Shown here: in pieces, positions 1-8,595 of the stretch
Layout: every line of letters begins with the position of its first letter
Numbering within the stretch: position 1 is the first letter of the stretch
Assembly (NCBI RefSeq): GCF_000026045.1
Contig: NC_007426.1
Location: forward strand, 2,480,001 to 2,544,000
Direction of reading: 5' to 3'
From: Natronomonas pharaonis DSM 2160
GTDB taxonomy: Archaea; Halobacteriota; Halobacteria; Halobacteriales; Haloarculaceae
DNA length: 64,000 nucleotides
Position numbers and translations under genes: made by a program
The notes under the pieces: model-generated
The model's input: the letters and a program-made list of their open reading frames with translations, nothing else
Database searches by the model: none
What the model was told of the DNA's origin: nothing

Positions 1-699
1 GAGGAAGCCACCGCGTTCCGGGACCGCTCGGCCGAGGCCGGCGTCGGGCCGTGGGTCATCCACAGTTCGTATCTCGTCAACCTCTGTACGCCGAAAGACG
101 ACCTCCGCGAGAAATCCATCGATTCGATGCAGAAGGAAGTCGACGCGGCCGCGACGCTCCACATCCCGTACGTCAACGTCCATCTCGGAGCACACACCGG
201 CGCAGGCGTCGAGCAGGGACTCGACAACGCCGCCTCGGCGCTAGAGGAACTCGATATTCCGGACGGTGTGACGGTGCTCATCGAGTCGGACGCCGGCAGC
301 GGCACCAAGCTCGGCAGCACCTTCGAGGAACTGGCGGGCGTCCTCGACCGCTGTGACCAGCCGCTCGATGTCTGTCTCGATACAGCCCACATGTTCGCGG
401 CCGGCTACGACCTCTCGACGCCCGAGGGTGTGGCGGAAACCTTCGAGGCGTTCGACGAAACGGTCGGTCTCGACCATCTCGAATATATTCATCTCAACGA
501 TTCGAAACACGACTGCGGGACGAACAAAGACGAACACGCCCACATCGGCGAAGGAAAAATCGGCGAAGCCGGCATGCGCGCGTTCATCAACCACGAGGCA
601 GTCGCTGACGTGCCGTTCGTCTTGGAGACGCCGACCGAGAACGGCAAGTCCTACCCGTGGAACATCAAGCGGGTCAGAGAGCTGTACGAGGAAGCCTAA
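1..699 (+). CDS. nfo: Endonuclease IV (AP endonuclease), 5'-truncated by the window edge
   Basis: The protein is a TIM-barrel AP endonuclease of the Nfo family, which nicks DNA 5' of abasic sites in base excision repair. The frame is open from base 1, so the N-terminus lies outside the window and 232 residues remain. Visible family motifs include HSSYLVNL, the metal-ligand stretch [56 protein letters not shown] and the C-terminal [10 protein letters not shown]. These supply the His, Glu and Asp ligands of the trinuclear zinc site. The internal ATG at 127 is not the start because the family sequence continues upstream of it. The gene ends 34 bp before the convergent histidine kinase gene. Confidence 0.93.
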   Translation, partial: EEATAFRDRSAEAGVGPWVIHSSYLVNLCTPKDDLREKSIDSMQKEVDAAATLHIPYVNVHLGAHTGAGVEQGLDNAASALEELDIPDGVTVLIESDAGSGTKLGSTFEELAGVLDRCDQPLDVCLDTAHMFAAGYDLSTPEGVAETFEAFDETVGLDHLEYIHLNDSKHDCGTNKDEHAHIGEGKIGEAGMRAFINHEAVADVPFVLETPTENGKSYPWNIKRVRELYEEA

Positions 700-733
700 G
701 CGGCGACGGCGGGCTTGCGGCCGCCGTGCTGTG

Positions 734-2683
734 TCACCCGCTGGTGTCGAACTCGAACCGCGCGCCGCCGTCGTCACTTTCCGTTACTGACACCGACCAG
801 CCGTGTGCGTTCGTGACGGCCGCAACGATAGCGAGGCCGAGTCCGGTGCCGTTGCCGCCGGTGTATCCCTGCTCGAAAATCTGTTCACGTTCTGCTTCGG
901 GAATCCCCGGACCGTCGTCTTCGACGTAGAAACCGTCGGCTGTCGGACCGACGCGGACGGTTACGTCCGGGCCGGCGTGTGTGACACTGTTTGCAAACAG
1001 GTTCTCGAAGGCGTGGTCGATGCGGTCGGGGTCGGCTTCGATAGTGGTGTCGTCGTCGACCGAAAGCGTCGCGTCCGCAGTATCGACGTGCTGCCAGCAG
1101 CGCTCGGCGACGGTTGCAAGCGAAACCGGCGACGTCCCCTCGACGAGCGCTCCCCCGCGGACGAGCGCAAGCGTGTCGTCGATGATTGACTCCATCCGGT
1201 CGTGTGCGTCGGCGACCCGGCCGAAGGTGTCGTCGTCGCCGGTCTCACGGGCGAGTTCGAGACTGCCGCGGGCGACATTCAGCGGGTTCCGGAGGTCGTG
1301 GCTGACGACGCTGGCGACCGTTTCGAGCCGCTCGTTCTGTCTGCGGAGCCGACGCTCATAGCGGTGGTGGCGGAGTTCGTAGCCGAGCCACTTTGCCAGC
1401 GTCTTGACCGTCGACTGCTGGATTTCGAGCACGATTCGGTCGCGGGGCTTCTCGCCGCCGAAACAGACCGTCCCCACGACGTCGCCGTCGACAACGACGC
1501 GCGCACCGACATAGCATCGGAGTCCGAACCGCTCGAATGCAGGGTCGCCGGCCCATCCCTCTTCGATAGCATCGCCGACGACCAGCGGCTCGTCGCGTTC
1601 GATGGTTCGGCGGCAGTAAGTCCGACAGAGCGGGTCTGTCGCCCCCGTCTGGATGTGTTCGTGGTCGCCGACGGCGGCGATAATCTCTTGGGTGTCATCC
1701 TCGATTCGGGTCGCATACGCCAGCGGGTAATCAAAGGCGTCGGCACCCATTTCGAGGACGCGCTGGATTTTCGTCTCGATGTCGTTGTCGGTGGCAGCGG
1801 AGCTGTCGTAAAGCCGGTCGAGCGCCTCGTTTGCCTGCTGGACCTGTGTCTCAAGGCGGCGCTTTTCTGTCACGTCCCGCTGGATACCGACGAACTTGCG
1901 GATGTCACCGTCGTCGCCGAGTATCGGCGCAATCGTCTGGTGGGCGATATACCGCCGTCCGTCCTTCGTCTCGTTGAGTATCTCTTCGTTCCAAACGTCG
2001 CCGCTGAGAATCGCGTCCCACAGTTCCTCGTAGTAGGCATCGTCCTGCCGGCCGGATTTGAGTATCCGTGGGGTGTGTCCGATAGCTTCCTGTCTGGTGT
2101 AGCCGGTCAGGTCCTCGAACGCCGGATTGGCGTACTCGATGGTACCGTCGGCGTCGGTGACGACGATAGCGTCAGCGGCGTGTTCGACAGCCGCCTCGAT
2201 GCCCTCAAGATGGCCCGCCGGAAGGCAATCGCGGGCAGCCCTAATTCGAGACCTGACACGCTCGGCGAAGGCAGACCCGGGGTCGCCGTCGTCCGGAAGC
2301 GGGACGTAGTCGGCGACGCCGGCTGCGATGGCGTCGCTGGCAAGTCGTTCTGAGCCATCCGCAGCGACCAGCACAACCGGAAGGGTGCTGTCGAGCCGGG
2401 ACAGCAGCGCCAGCCCGTCGAGCGTCGGCGGGGCATGCCGGCAGACGACGCCGTCAACGCGGTGGGCTTCGAGGTAGTCCAACGCGGCCTGCGCCGAATC
2501 AACCGTCTCTACTGCCAAGCCATCGGCGTCGCTCAATCGTTTGGAGACTGAATCGTCAGGGTCGGTGGCGACGTAGACGATGGAGAGCGGAGACTGGCTC
2601 GCCGGCGCACCTGTCCGGTCGCCGGACCCAACGCCGTCTCGGGAGGAACACGACGCGGCGGCAACGGCTGGCTGTTCGGTCAT
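734..2683 (-). CDS. PAS/GAF sensor histidine kinase with degenerate receiver domain
   Basis: This 649-residue protein is predicted to be cytosolic, with no membrane segment. Domain order is a receiver-like domain (about 33-150), a PAS domain (about 160-275; EYANPAFEDLTGYTRQEAIG), a GAF domain (about 295-435), a HisKA helix with the phospho-acceptor His462 in SVVSHDLRNPLNVARG, and a HATPase domain with N-box ENLFANS and G-boxes DDGPGIP and GNGTGLGLAIV. In the receiver-like part, the position of the usual phospho-accepting Asp appears to be Arg82 (CRHAPPTLDG), so it is probably a pseudo-receiver. The signal is unknown and no response regulator is adjacent. The kinase call is firm; the pseudo-receiver alignment is my own inference. 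Confidence 0.9.
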   Translation of the reverse strand: MTEQPAVAAASCSSRDGVGSGDRTGAPASQSPLSIVYVATDPDDSVSKRLSDADGLAVETVDSAQAALDYLEAHRVDGVVCRHAPPTLDGLALLSRLDSTLPVVLVAADGSERLASDAIAAGVADYVPLPDDGDPGSAFAERVRSRIRAARDCLPAGHLEGIEAAVEHAADAIVVTDADGTIEYANPAFEDLTGYTRQEAIGHTPRILKSGRQDDAYYEELWDAILSGDVWNEEILNETKDGRRYIAHQTIAPILGDDGDIRKFVGIQRDVTEKRRLETQVQQANEALDRLYDSSAATDNDIETKIQRVLEMGADAFDYPLAYATRIEDDTQEIIAAVGDHEHIQTGATDPLCRTYCRRTIERDEPLVVGDAIEEGWAGDPAFERFGLRCYVGARVVVDGDVVGTVCFGGEKPRDRIVLEIQQSTVKTLAKWLGYELRHHRYERRLRRQNERLETVASVVSHDLRNPLNVARGSLELARETGDDDTFGRVADAHDRMESIIDDTLALVRGGALVEGTSPVSLATVAERCWQHVDTADATLSVDDDTTIEADPDRIDHAFENLFANSVTHAGPDVTVRVGPTADGFYVEDDGPGIPEAEREQIFEQGYTGGNGTGLGLAIVAAVTNAHGWSVSVTESDDGGARFEFDTSG

Positions 2684-2705
2684 CAGTACAGTATCGACGC
2701 GACAG

Positions 2706-2718
2706 CCATTAAATAAAC
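2706..2718 (-). promoter_or_regulatory. TATA-like promoter of the histidine kinase
   Basis: On the minus strand the AT-rich element GTTTATTTAATGG lies 23-35 nt before the ATG at 2683. This is the spacing expected for a leaderless haloarchaeal transcript. The rest of the 115-bp divergent gap (2684-2798) shows no gene and no clear box at the right distance for the methyltransferase. Confidence 0.55.
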
Positions 2719-2798
2719 GCCTGCTATATGAAGAGGATTAATCGATAGCGACACCGGACGGCAACGCCTATCCCGCAGGCTCCACTACCGGCGGGCTA

Positions 2799-3584
2799 AT
2801 GCGGGAGTTCTCCGCCGAGTATCTGCGGACGACCAGACGCGGGATGTGGGCCGACAGCCGGGCGGCGCTGTCGCCGCTCGACCTCGGCGGCTGTGAGCGA
2901 ATCCTCGATGTCGGTTGTGGCGAGGGGGCGTTGACCCGTGTGCTCGACGAGGAATCCCCCGGTACGGTCGTCGGCTGTGACCGCGACCCCGGACTGCTGG
3001 TGGAGCTTTCAGGGCCGGCAGTACAGGGCGATGCGTATCAACTGCCGTTCGCCGACGGCAGCTTCGACCTCGTGGTCTGTCAGGCACTATTGGTCAACCT
3101 CCCGGAGCCAGAACGGGCAATCGACGAGTTCGCCCGCGTGGCTGCCGACCGGGTCGCCTGCATCGAGCCGGACAACAGCGCCGTCGCCGTCGAGTCGACC
3201 GTGGACGCAGAAAGTGCGCTCGCGGCACGCGCAAGACAACGGTATCTCGCGGGCGTCGACACCGATGTCGCGCTTGGGGCCGACGCTGCCGACCTGTTTC
3301 GGGAGGCCGGGCTCTCGAATGTCCGGACCCGCCGGTACGACCAGACGCTCGTCGTCGAGCCGCCATACAGCGAAGCGGCGGTTCGGGCCGCGGGCCGCAA
3401 AGCAAGCGGCGAGGGGCTCCGAAAACGACGGGAGACGATGGCCGGCACCGAGGAAGCCCTCGATGCACTCCGAAGCGACTGGCGCGAGATGGGCCGGGAA
3501 GCCGTTCAACAGATACAGGCGGGCAAATACCGCCGGAAAGAGACCGTGCCCTTCTATGTGACCGTCGGTGAGGTGTCGGCGTAG
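2799..3584 (+). CDS. Class I SAM-dependent methyltransferase
   Basis: The 261-residue protein has the Rossmann SAM-binding motif I ILDVGCGEGALTRVL near residues 32-46. An acidic post-I strand (VVGCDRDPGL) follows, then a motif II/III region (SFDLVVCQALLVNLPEPERAIDEFARV) typical of the Methyltransf_11 / UbiE-like fold. The C-terminal ~90 residues are charged and probably hold substrate determinants. Nothing around it identifies the substrate: it sits alone between the divergent kinase and a convergent FMN enzyme. Confidence 0.85.
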   Translation: MREFSAEYLRTTRRGMWADSRAALSPLDLGGCERILDVGCGEGALTRVLDEESPGTVVGCDRDPGLLVELSGPAVQGDAYQLPFADGSFDLVVCQALLVNLPEPERAIDEFARVAADRVACIEPDNSAVAVESTVDAESALAARARQRYLAGVDTDVALGADAADLFREAGLSNVRTRRYDQTLVVEPPYSEAAVRAAGRKASGEGLRKRRETMAGTEEALDALRSDWREMGREAVQQIQAGKYRRKETVPFYVTVGEVSA

Positions 3585-3602
3585 TCGCCGCAAGCGCGGC
3601 GT

Positions 3603-4793
3603 TCAGTCCCGCCGCCCCGGCAGATGGCTCTCGTGTCGGAGTGTCTCCCGGTCGAGGTCGGTCGCCGCGTCGCGGCCGGCAAGGCCCATTGTTAAATCGA
3701 AGTCGGCGATGAGGTTTTCGAGGACGTGTTCGACGCCGTCCTGTCCGCCAAGAGCGAGCCCGTAAATGAACGGGCGGCCGATGAGACAGGCGTCGGCCCC
3801 AAGCGCCAGCGCCTTGTAGATATCAGCGCCGCGACGGATACCCGAATCGAAGGTAACGGTCACGTCGTCGCCGACGGCGTCGACGATGTCCGGCAGCGCT
3901 TCGAGGGCGGTAATCGACCCGTCGACCTGCCGGCCGCCGTGGGTCGAGACGCCGACGCCGTCGGCCCCGTGTTCGACCGCCAGCTTGGCGTCCTCGGGGT
4001 GGAGCACACCCTTGATGAGCACCGGCAGGTCGGTGTGCTCGAAGACGAACTCGAGGTCATCCCACGTTAACGATGCGTCGCCGAAGATATCGAGGAAGTG
4101 GTCGACAGCAGCCTGTGGCTCCTCCTCGGGCGGGGCCTCGAGCTGGGAGCGGAACTCGGGGTCGGAGAAGTAGTTGGCGACGCCCTCTCCTTCGAGGAAC
4201 GGGTAGTAGCCGCGGTCGATGAGTCGCTCCCGCCAGCCGAGCGTCGGCGCGTCGACGGTGACGACAATGGCGTCGTATCCGGCCTCCTCGGCGCGCGTCA
4301 GGAACGACCGGGCGATGTCCTCGTCGGCGGACCAGTAGAACTGGAACCACTTCGGCGTATCACCGAGCGCCTCGGCGACCTCCTCCATCGGCGTCGAGGA
4401 AAGCGACGAGAGGATAAACGGTACGTGTAGCTCGTCACAGGCGCGGGCGGTAGCGAGTTCCCCCTCCTCATCGACGAGTGTCTGGACACCGAGCGGCGTG
4501 ACCATCGCCGGGTAGTCGACCGTCTGGCCGAGCACCTCCGTCGAGAGGTCGCGGTCCTCGACGCCGCGGAGCATCCGCGGCACGATGCGCCACTCGGAGA
4601 AGTCCTGTTCCGTGCGGAAGGTCTCTTCGGCGCCCGCACCGCCGTGGATGTAGGCGCGGGCCGTCTCATCCATCACCTCGTGGGCCTGCTCGCGGAGGTC
4701 CTCGTAGCTGGCGGGAAACTCCGGGACGACCCCCTCGTGCATTCCCTCTCGGTAGACGCGATTCACCTTTCGGTTGCCGAACTGCTCGGACAT
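3603..4793 (-). CDS. FMN-dependent alpha-hydroxy acid oxidase/dehydrogenase (lactate 2-monooxygenase or LldD type)
   Basis: The 396-residue enzyme belongs to the FMN family that oxidises L-2-hydroxy acids such as lactate or glycolate. The catalytic-base motif is STHGGRQVDG, close to the family SNHGGRQ. The phosphate-binding loop FDSGIRRGADIYKALALGADACLIGRPFIYG is a hallmark of the family, and the central TVDAPTLGWRERLI matches too. The start is the ATG at 4793 (MSEQFGNRK); an open frame runs on upstream but overlaps the next gene and lacks family similarity. The gene lies 52 bp downstream of the cobyric acid synthase on the same strand, so co-transcription is possible. The exact substrate and electron acceptor cannot be told from sequence. 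Confidence 0.88.
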   Translation of the reverse strand: MSEQFGNRKVNRVYREGMHEGVVPEFPASYEDLREQAHEVMDETARAYIHGGAGAEETFRTEQDFSEWRIVPRMLRGVEDRDLSTEVLGQTVDYPAMVTPLGVQTLVDEEGELATARACDELHVPFILSSLSSTPMEEVAEALGDTPKWFQFYWSADEDIARSFLTRAEEAGYDAIVVTVDAPTLGWRERLIDRGYYPFLEGEGVANYFSDPEFRSQLEAPPEEEPQAAVDHFLDIFGDASLTWDDLEFVFEHTDLPVLIKGVLHPEDAKLAVEHGADGVGVSTHGGRQVDGSITALEALPDIVDAVGDDVTVTFDSGIRRGADIYKALALGADACLIGRPFIYGLALGGQDGVEHVLENLIADFDLTMGLAGRDAATDLDRETLRHESHLPGRRD

Positions 4794-4845
4794 GGGACGA
4801 AACACGGCGGCCTCCAGCAAAAGCGTTGGCAGCGGTGGAGACCAC

Positions 4846-6357
4846 TCAGTCGTCGCTTGACAGCGACTCGGCGGCGAGTCCGAGCGGCGCGAGGTCGAGT
4901 TCCGAGACGAGAGCGGCCGCGCGGTCATACGGAGAGCGGTCCGGCGTGTCGGCTTCGGGGCGGGACCGGCCGGCCGACGCATAGACGGCCCTGACAAACG
5001 CCGCTCTGGCGAGCCTGTTCTCGAAGAGTCCGTGCAGGTAGACACCGAGGACAGCATCGGTCGCCGCGCCACGCTCCTCGAAGGGGCGGTCGACGGGCGA
5101 CAGCAGGCGGCTCTGTCCCATGTGGATTTCGTATCCGGAGACGGGTCCCGAAGCGCCGGCCAGCGGCCCACAGCCATCGAGCGTCCGGGTCACCGGCTCG
5201 ACGGTTTTTTCGGGGTGGAACCGTGTCTCGACGGGGAGCAATCCGACGCCGGGGACTGTTTCGGTATCACCGGTCCCCTCGATATCGGCATCGAGCAGCC
5301 GTTCGCCGAGCAACTGGTAGCCGCCGCAGATACCGACCACCGGCCCATCGAAGGCGCGAAGCCTGTCGTAGAGGCCGGCCTCGCGGGCTGCTAGCGCGTC
5401 ATCGACGGTGTTTTTCGTACCGGTGAGGACGACGGCGTCGGCTGAAAGCGGCGCATCCAGTGGGACAAAGCGAACGCGAACGCCCGGAACGCGGGCCAGC
5501 GGCTCGATGTCGGTAACGTTCGAGGCCCGTGGGAACCGCGGGACGGCGACCGTAACCGTCCGGCCGTCCGCAACGCCATCGTCGTCGCCGAGCGTCGCTG
5601 ATTCATCGGCCGCCGGGAGTGAGACGCTGTCTTCTTCCGGAAGCCCCGGGTCGTCGTACGGCAGGACGCCGAGAACGGGAACGCCGGTCTTTGCTTCGAG
5701 CGTTTCGAGCCCCGGCTCCAGAAGCGAAACGTCGCCCCGAAACTTCGTGATGACGACACCGGCGACCCGCTCGCGGATGTCTTCCGGGAGAAGCTCCACG
5801 GTGCCGACGATGGCAGCGAAGACGCCGCCGCGTTCGATGTCGGCGACAAGCACGATGTCGGCATCCGCAAAGCGAGCCGTCTCGATATTGGCGAGGTCGC
5901 GGTCCTGCAGGTTGATTTCGGCAATCGAACCGGCCCCTTCGGCGACGATAACATCGTGGTCGGAGGCGAGCCGCTCGTGGGCGCGTTCGGCTGCCGCCCG
6001 GGCGCGCTCCCAGCCGGTTTCGTAATACTCGCCTGCGGCGAAATTCCCGGCGGCCGCACCGTCGATGACGAGTTGTGACTCTCCCGACCCGCGGGGTTTC
6101 AGCAGGACCGGGTTGTGGTCGGTCGTCGCGGCGACGCCGGCTGCCCGTGCCTGCACGTACTGCGACACGCCGATTTCACCGAAGCCGGAGCCGGTCGCCG
6201 CCGCGACGGCGCGAGCGTTGTTGGACATGTTCTGCGCCTTGAACGGCGCGACGGAGACACCACTATCGGAAAGCAGTCGGCAGAGGCCGGCCGCAACAGT
6301 CGATTTGCCGACGTGGCTCGCCGTCCCGGCGACGAGCACCGTTCGCGCGCGTGACAC
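4846..6357 (-). CDS. cbiP: Cobyric acid synthase (glutamine-hydrolysing amidase)
   Basis: CbiP/CobQ amidates the b, d, e and g side chains of adenosyl-cobyrinic acid a,c-diamide in cobalamin synthesis. The 503-residue protein starts with a P-loop-like segment ([20 protein letters not shown]) followed by [12 protein letters not shown], and continues to a class I glutamine amidotransferase domain. The latter has the nucleophile Cys in [11 protein letters not shown], a GYEIHMGQ motif and a catalytic His in [11 protein letters not shown]. The GTG at 6357 was chosen because it falls directly before [10 protein letters not shown]; the upstream open frame crosses the divergent acetyl-CoA synthetase. 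No other cobalamin gene is in the window. Confidence 0.92.
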   Translation of the reverse strand: MSRARTVLVAGTASHVGKSTVAAGLCRLLSDSGVSVAPFKAQNMSNNARAVAAATGSGFGEIGVSQYVQARAAGVAATTDHNPVLLKPRGSGESQLVIDGAAAGNFAAGEYYETGWERARAAAERAHERLASDHDVIVAEGAGSIAEINLQDRDLANIETARFADADIVLVADIERGGVFAAIVGTVELLPEDIRERVAGVVITKFRGDVSLLEPGLETLEAKTGVPVLGVLPYDDPGLPEEDSVSLPAADESATLGDDDGVADGRTVTVAVPRFPRASNVTDIEPLARVPGVRVRFVPLDAPLSADAVVLTGTKNTVDDALAAREAGLYDRLRAFDGPVVGICGGYQLLGERLLDADIEGTGDTETVPGVGLLPVETRFHPEKTVEPVTRTLDGCGPLAGASGPVSGYEIHMGQSRLLSPVDRPFEERGAATDAVLGVYLHGLFENRLARAAFVRAVYASAGRSRPEADTPDRSPYDRAAALVSELDLAPLGLAAESLSSDD

Positions 6358-6430
6358 GGCATACCTGCGTGGCGGCGGCACATACTGCTTACGGAGCGGG
6401 CCGGGGGCGGCACCGCCGTCGGCCACAGAA

Positions 6431-6439
6431 CGTTTATCG
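6431..6439 (+). promoter_or_regulatory. TATA-like promoter of the first acetyl-CoA synthetase
   Basis: The element CGTTTATCG lies 24-32 nt before the ATG at 6463, which suits leaderless initiation. It sits in the 105-bp divergent gap between cbiP and this gene; no other feature is seen there. Confidence 0.5.
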
Positions 6440-6462
6440 GGCCGGTCCACGAACTGCATACA

Positions 6463-8451
6463 ATGGACGACGGGGCAGACGTAGAGCTCGCGGCGTGGCT
6501 CGAAAACCGAACGACGTTCGAGCCGCCGGCGTCGTTCGTCGAACAGGCGAACGTCACCGACCCCGATATCTACGAGGCCTTCGAGGAGAACTGGCCAGAC
6601 TGCTGGGAGCGGGCGGCCGACCTGCTTGATTGGCGGCGTCAGTGGGACACAGTGCTCGACGACTCGGATGCGCCGCAGTATGAGTGGTTCGCCGATGGCC
6701 AGCTCAACGCGGCCGAAAACTGCATCGACAGACACGTCGAAGCCGGTCGGAAAAATCAGGCGGCGATTCGCTGGGTCGGCAAGCGCGGCGAGACCGAGAC
6801 CTACACCTACGGCGACCTCAAGCGCGAAACCGAAGCCTTCGCGGCGGCGCTGCGCGACCTCGGCGTCGGCGAAGACGACCTCGTGACGCTGTATCTGCCG
6901 ATGATTCCGGAGCTACCCATCGCCATGCTGGCCTGTGCCCGCATCGGCGCACCGCACTCGGTCGTCTTTGCCGGCTTCTCCGCCAACGCGCTCGAAACGC
7001 GGATGCGAAACGCCGAGGCGTCGTATCTCGTCACCTGTGACGGCTACTATCGCCGCGGCGACGCGCTCAACCACAAGGGGAAGGCCGACCGGGCGGTCCG
7101 AAACCTCGACTGGGATGTCGAAACCGTCGTCGTCGACCGCCTCGGCGGCGGCCTTCCCCACTCGCTGGGGGACGGCCAGTACGACTACGGGACGCTCGTC
7201 GACGACTACTGGGGCGAATCCGTCGAGCCGGTCGTCCGCGACGCCGAAGACGACCTCTTTGTGATGTACACCTCGGGGACGACCGGCGAGCCGAAGGCCG
7301 TCAGGCACACAACCGGCGGGTACCTCGCACAGGCCGCGTGGACCTCGCATGCGGTATTGGACATCAAGCCGGACGACACCTACTGGTGTTCGGCCGACAT
7401 CGGCTGGATTACCGGCCACTCCTACATCGTCTATGGCCCGCTCGCGCTCGGGTCGACGACGGTCATCTACGAGGAAACGCCCGATTATCCCGAAAAGAGT
7501 CGTATCTGGGAGCTCATCGAGCGCTATGAGGTCAGCGTCTTCTACACCGCACCGACGGCGATTCGGGCGTTCATGAAGTGGGGCAAGGAGCATCCCGACG
7601 AACACGACCTCTCGTCGCTGCGGCTGCTCGGTACCGTCGGCGAATCCATCAACCCGAAAGCCTGGAAGTGGTACTACGAGCACATCGGCAACGAAAGCTG
7701 CCCCATCGTCGACACCTGGTGGCAGACCGAAACCGGCGGCATGATGATTACAACGCTACCCGGTGTCAGCACGATGAAGCCCGGGTCGGCCGGCCAGCCA
7801 CTGCCGGGCATCGACGCCAAGGTCGTCGGCGAAGACGGCGAGAAGGTCGACCCCGGCGAAGCCGGCTACCTCGTTGTCGACCGACCGTGGCCGGGGATGC
7901 TCCGCGGACTGGCCGGCAGCGACGAGCGCTTCGTCGACGAGTACTGGCAGCCGTTCTCCGACCCGGACGACGGCGAGTGGGTCTACTTCTCCGGCGACAG
8001 CGCGAAAGTCGACGAGGACGGCTACATTACGCTTCTCGGCCGCGTCGATGATGTCATCCCGCTGGGTGATTTCCGCATCGGAGCGATGGAAATCGAGTCG
8101 GCAATTGTCGGCGTCAAAGGTATCGCTGAGGCAGCGGTCGTCACGACTGGCAGCGAGCTACTCGCCTACGTCAGCACGGAACGCGGCTACACAGGCGATG
8201 CAGTGCTCCGGCGGCGCGTCGTCGACGCCGTCGAGGATGATATCGGCGAGGTCGCAGTTCCGGACCACGTCGTTTTCGCGCCGGAGCTGCCGAAAACGCG
8301 TTCGGGGAAAATCATGCGACGGCTGCTGGAGGACATCGCCACCGGCGAGGAGCTGGGCGACATTAGCGCCCTCCGGAACCCGGAGACGGTCGGGGAGCTC
8401 AGGGCACGACTGGCTGGCGAGACGCGGTCGTATCTCGAGTCCGAGAACTGA
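6463..8451 (+). CDS. Acetyl-CoA synthetase paralogue with altered core motifs
   Basis: This 662-residue AMP-forming acyl-CoA synthetase closely resembles the enzyme at 11342-13315. It keeps WWQTETGG, the acetate/ATP-binding region [14 protein letters not shown] and the acetyl-acceptor Lys motif [12 protein letters not shown]. Three conserved places differ from canonical Acs. The P-loop reads [12 protein letters not shown] instead of SGTTGKPKGV. The A8 hinge loop reads [11 protein letters not shown] instead of VINVSGHRLGT. The C-terminal lid is shortened where the neighbour has DHDMKGEAVYTYVILEDG. The Gly replaced by Asp corresponds by position to Gly524 of Salmonella Acs, needed for the thioester half-reaction. 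It may have a different acyl substrate, reduced activity or only the adenylation step. It is a full-length, clean frame, so not a pseudogene. Confidence 0.88.
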   Translation: MDDGADVELAAWLENRTTFEPPASFVEQANVTDPDIYEAFEENWPDCWERAADLLDWRRQWDTVLDDSDAPQYEWFADGQLNAAENCIDRHVEAGRKNQAAIRWVGKRGETETYTYGDLKRETEAFAAALRDLGVGEDDLVTLYLPMIPELPIAMLACARIGAPHSVVFAGFSANALETRMRNAEASYLVTCDGYYRRGDALNHKGKADRAVRNLDWDVETVVVDRLGGGLPHSLGDGQYDYGTLVDDYWGESVEPVVRDAEDDLFVMYTSGTTGEPKAVRHTTGGYLAQAAWTSHAVLDIKPDDTYWCSADIGWITGHSYIVYGPLALGSTTVIYEETPDYPEKSRIWELIERYEVSVFYTAPTAIRAFMKWGKEHPDEHDLSSLRLLGTVGESINPKAWKWYYEHIGNESCPIVDTWWQTETGGMMITTLPGVSTMKPGSAGQPLPGIDAKVVGEDGEKVDPGEAGYLVVDRPWPGMLRGLAGSDERFVDEYWQPFSDPDDGEWVYFSGDSAKVDEDGYITLLGRVDDVIPLGDFRIGAMEIESAIVGVKGIAEAAVVTTGSELLAYVSTERGYTGDAVLRRRVVDAVEDDIGEVAVPDHVVFAPELPKTRSGKIMRRLLEDIATGEELGDISALRNPETVGELRARLAGETRSYLESEN

Positions 8452-8535
8452 CTTCGTATTTTCTTGCTTATTCCGAAACACGCTTGGTATGCGGCGTACC
8501 GCTGTGCTGATTATCTCCTTCCTGAACGGTCAAAA

Positions 8536-8550
8536 CGCCCCCAGTGGGCG
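8536..8550. promoter_or_regulatory. Short hairpin in the acs-bat intergenic gap
   Basis: CGCCC-CCAGT-GGGCG can form a 5-bp stem. It lies 46 nt before the start of the Bat-like regulator and about 75 nt after the synthetase stop, downstream of T-rich stretches near 8456-8474 that could end the upstream transcript. The rest of 8452-8595 shows nothing coding. Confidence 0.3.
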
Positions 8551-8595
8551 CATGTCCCCAAAGGCTAAGGTTTCGCAATTGCACGTCAAAACGAA

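Noticed and set aside
1202-2353. 383-codon open frame on the plus strand
   Set aside because: It lies antisense to the histidine kinase, has no recognisable domain, and is explained by the codon bias of GC-rich genes.
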